Assembly (NCBI RefSeq): GCF_020179475.1
Contig: NZ_JAILXZ010000001.1
Location: 62,001 to 126,000 of the forward strand
Direction: 5' to 3'
Length of the DNA: 64,000 nt
Origin: Novosphingobium huizhouense
GTDB taxonomy: Bacteria; Pseudomonadota; Alphaproteobacteria; Sphingomonadales; Sphingomonadaceae
Part shown: positions 63,937 to 64,000 of the stretch, piece by piece
Numbering within the stretch: position 1 is the stretch's first letter
How the letters are laid out: every line of letters starts with the position of its first letter
Translations under genes and position numbers: made by a program
The notes under the pieces: model-generated
Database searches by the model: none
What the model was told of the DNA's origin: nothing
What the model saw: only the letters and a program-made list of their open reading frames with translations

Positions 63937-64000
63937 TTGCGGAACCCTTCGCACGGGCGGGCGTTGGCGGGCCATGTCCGGCGTCGAGGCGATGCCGGGC

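Overview
The window is a 64 kb piece of a GC-rich alphaproteobacterial chromosome, most likely from the order Sphingomonadales (Sphingomonas, Novosphingobium or Erythrobacter-like). The placement is inferred from the alphaproteobacterial type of the housekeeping proteins (class II AroA, the FYDLN-acid zinc-ribbon protein beside aroA-cmk, the dapF-mtaB-ftsY-ispZ run), from TonB-receptor and DUF families common in this order, and from sphingomonad-style intergenic palindromes whose translated form reads RPEPVEG. There is no rRNA, CRISPR array, integrase or transposase. Three tRNA genes are present.

Layout. 1-4.3 kb: a left-edge alpha/beta hydrolase, small envelope proteins, a DUF885 metallopeptidase and two tandem DUF805 membrane proteins. 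4.5-11 kb: a nucleoside deaminase, a large TonB-dependent receptor, typA/bipA, and mgtC-like plus DUF1622 membrane proteins among palindromic repeats. 11-18.3 kb: hemerythrin-like protein, a glycosyltransferase, a PadR-DUF2218 operon with a clear palindrome upstream, rarA coupled to a possible RNase-H-fold protein, then tRNA-Thr and tRNA-Met. 18.3-24.6 kb: small enzymes, two secreted proteins of unknown function, mltG, fabF and acpP. 24.7-34.3 kb: aspS, rnd-oxyR, a PilZ protein, pgsA, an LplT-like transporter, CsbD, EVE, a 2OG-Fe(II) dioxygenase, an enoyl-CoA hydratase and tRNA-Ala. 34.5-44 kb: TIGR02300, aroA-cmk, a PilZ protein, an acyltransferase, rpsF-rpsR-rplI, an RTX-type protein and AMP nucleosidase. 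44-50.3 kb: YbjN-like protein, M2 peptidase, hydrolase-TauE pair, GFA protein and asd. 50.5-57.3 kb: the ffh-rpsP-rimM and trmD-rplS genes, separated by about 3 kb of accessory genes. 57.6-63.9 kb: a GGDEF-EAL protein, dapF-mtaB-ftsY-ispZ and a PuuD-like membrane protein.

The most unusual part is 50.5-52.9 kb. A VapB-VapC toxin-antitoxin pair and a small membrane protein, all lower in G+C than their surroundings, lie directly upstream of the essential tRNA m1G37 methyltransferase gene trmD and are joined to it by overlapping stop and start codons. TrmD itself carries an in-frame insertion of about 69 residues encoded by two families of palindromic repeats. MtaB, which also modifies tRNA position 37, has a repeat-derived linker as well. 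Many VapC toxins cut the tRNA anticodon loop, so a toxin and an anticodon-loop methyltransferase sharing one transcript is a testable and, to my knowledge, unusual arrangement.
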